IMG/VR virus record: IMGVR_UViG_3300020428_000054 | Coordinates: 1 to 30,332 of that record | DNA length: 30,332 bases | Source: a virus | Reading direction: 5' to 3' (one strand) | Shown: positions 30,278 to 30,332 of the stretch, one piece after another | Numbering within the stretch: the first letter of the stretch is position 1 | How the letters are laid out: the number at the start of each line of letters is the position of its first letter | Notes under the pieces: generated by a model | Database searches by the model: none | Told to the model about the DNA's origin: nothing | The model's input: the letters and a program-made list of their open reading frames with translations, nothing else | Position numbers and translations under genes: made by a program

Positions 30278-30332
30278 GCCTCTATAGCACAGCGGTAGTG
30301 CAGGGCTTTTGTAAAGCCAAGGTCGGCGGTTC
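30278..30332 (+). tRNA. tRNA-Thr (TGT), cut by the window end
   Basis: Begins GCCTCTA four bases after tRNA-Tyr. D arm GCAC-AGCGGTAG-TGC, then anticodon stem GGCT/AGCC around loop TTTGTAA with anticodon TGT. The T arm starts GGCGGTTC at the edge; the 3' half of the acceptor is missing. The outermost anticodon-stem pair looks like a G-A mismatch. Phage tRNAs for A-ending codons fit the AT-rich genome. Confidence 0.85.

Noticed and set aside
1-30332. CRISPR arrays, insertion sequences, integrase or attachment sites
   Set aside because: No spaced direct repeats, transposase or integrase motifs, or terminal inverted repeats were seen; the region is a continuous lytic-phage gene series.

Overview
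The window is a densely packed piece of a T4-like cyanophage genome (cyanomyovirus, Kyanoviridae-type) infecting marine Synechococcus or Prochlorococcus. Evidence: T4-type proteins (gp4, gp26, gp27, gp32, gp33, gp48, gp53, gp54 and a gp5-like hub) occur together with cyanophage auxiliary metabolic genes (heme oxygenase, transaldolase TalC, peptide deformylase, ThyX, PhoH, glutaredoxin). AT-rich DNA, 1-11 base gene overlaps, many tiny genes and phage tRNAs fit the same picture. The exact host and phage species cannot be read from the sequence.

Bases 1-5200 are an early/metabolic region, all on the + strand. It holds a run of small membrane proteins, peptide deformylase (def), heme oxygenase (ho1), TalC and a glutaredoxin, interleaved with small unknown genes, several shorter than 60 codons. 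Bases 5178-10524 continue with a DUF6433-type protein carrying a basic tail, two 2-oxoglutarate/Fe(II) oxygenases on either side of thyX, phoH, a PD-(D/E)XK exonuclease and the late-transcription coactivator gp33. Bases 10530-11927 hold a DUF1825-like gene behind a late-promoter motif, then gp32 (ssDNA-binding protein) behind a sigma70-like promoter. A bidirectional terminator follows.

Bases 11926-15366 are a minus-strand island with gp4, an unknown gene, gp48 and gp53. From 15367 the + strand resumes with the tail module: gp54, gp26 with a small following gene, two tape-measure-like proteins (the second with a cell-wall-hydrolase-like domain), a gp27-like hub, a gp5-like OB-fold hub protein, a separate beta-helix needle-like protein, a fibre-like protein, a large structural-type protein and three more 2OG-Fe(II) oxygenase-like proteins. 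The window ends in tRNA-Tyr and a truncated tRNA-Thr.

The most interesting signal is an in-register T TTT TTC heptamer at the very end of gp26. A -1 slip there would fuse gp26 to the next small gene directly upstream of the tape-measure genes, as in the G/GT tail-assembly-chaperone arrangement of lambda-type phages. Other points of note: three late-promoter motifs lie exactly 22 nt from their start codons; the gp5 hub is split, with its lysozyme function apparently moved to another tail protein; gp32 has lost its zinc ligands; and two oxygenase paralogues seem to lack the usual 2-oxoglutarate-binding arginine. No CRISPR array, insertion sequence or rRNA gene was seen, and no gene-free stretch exceeds 300 bases.
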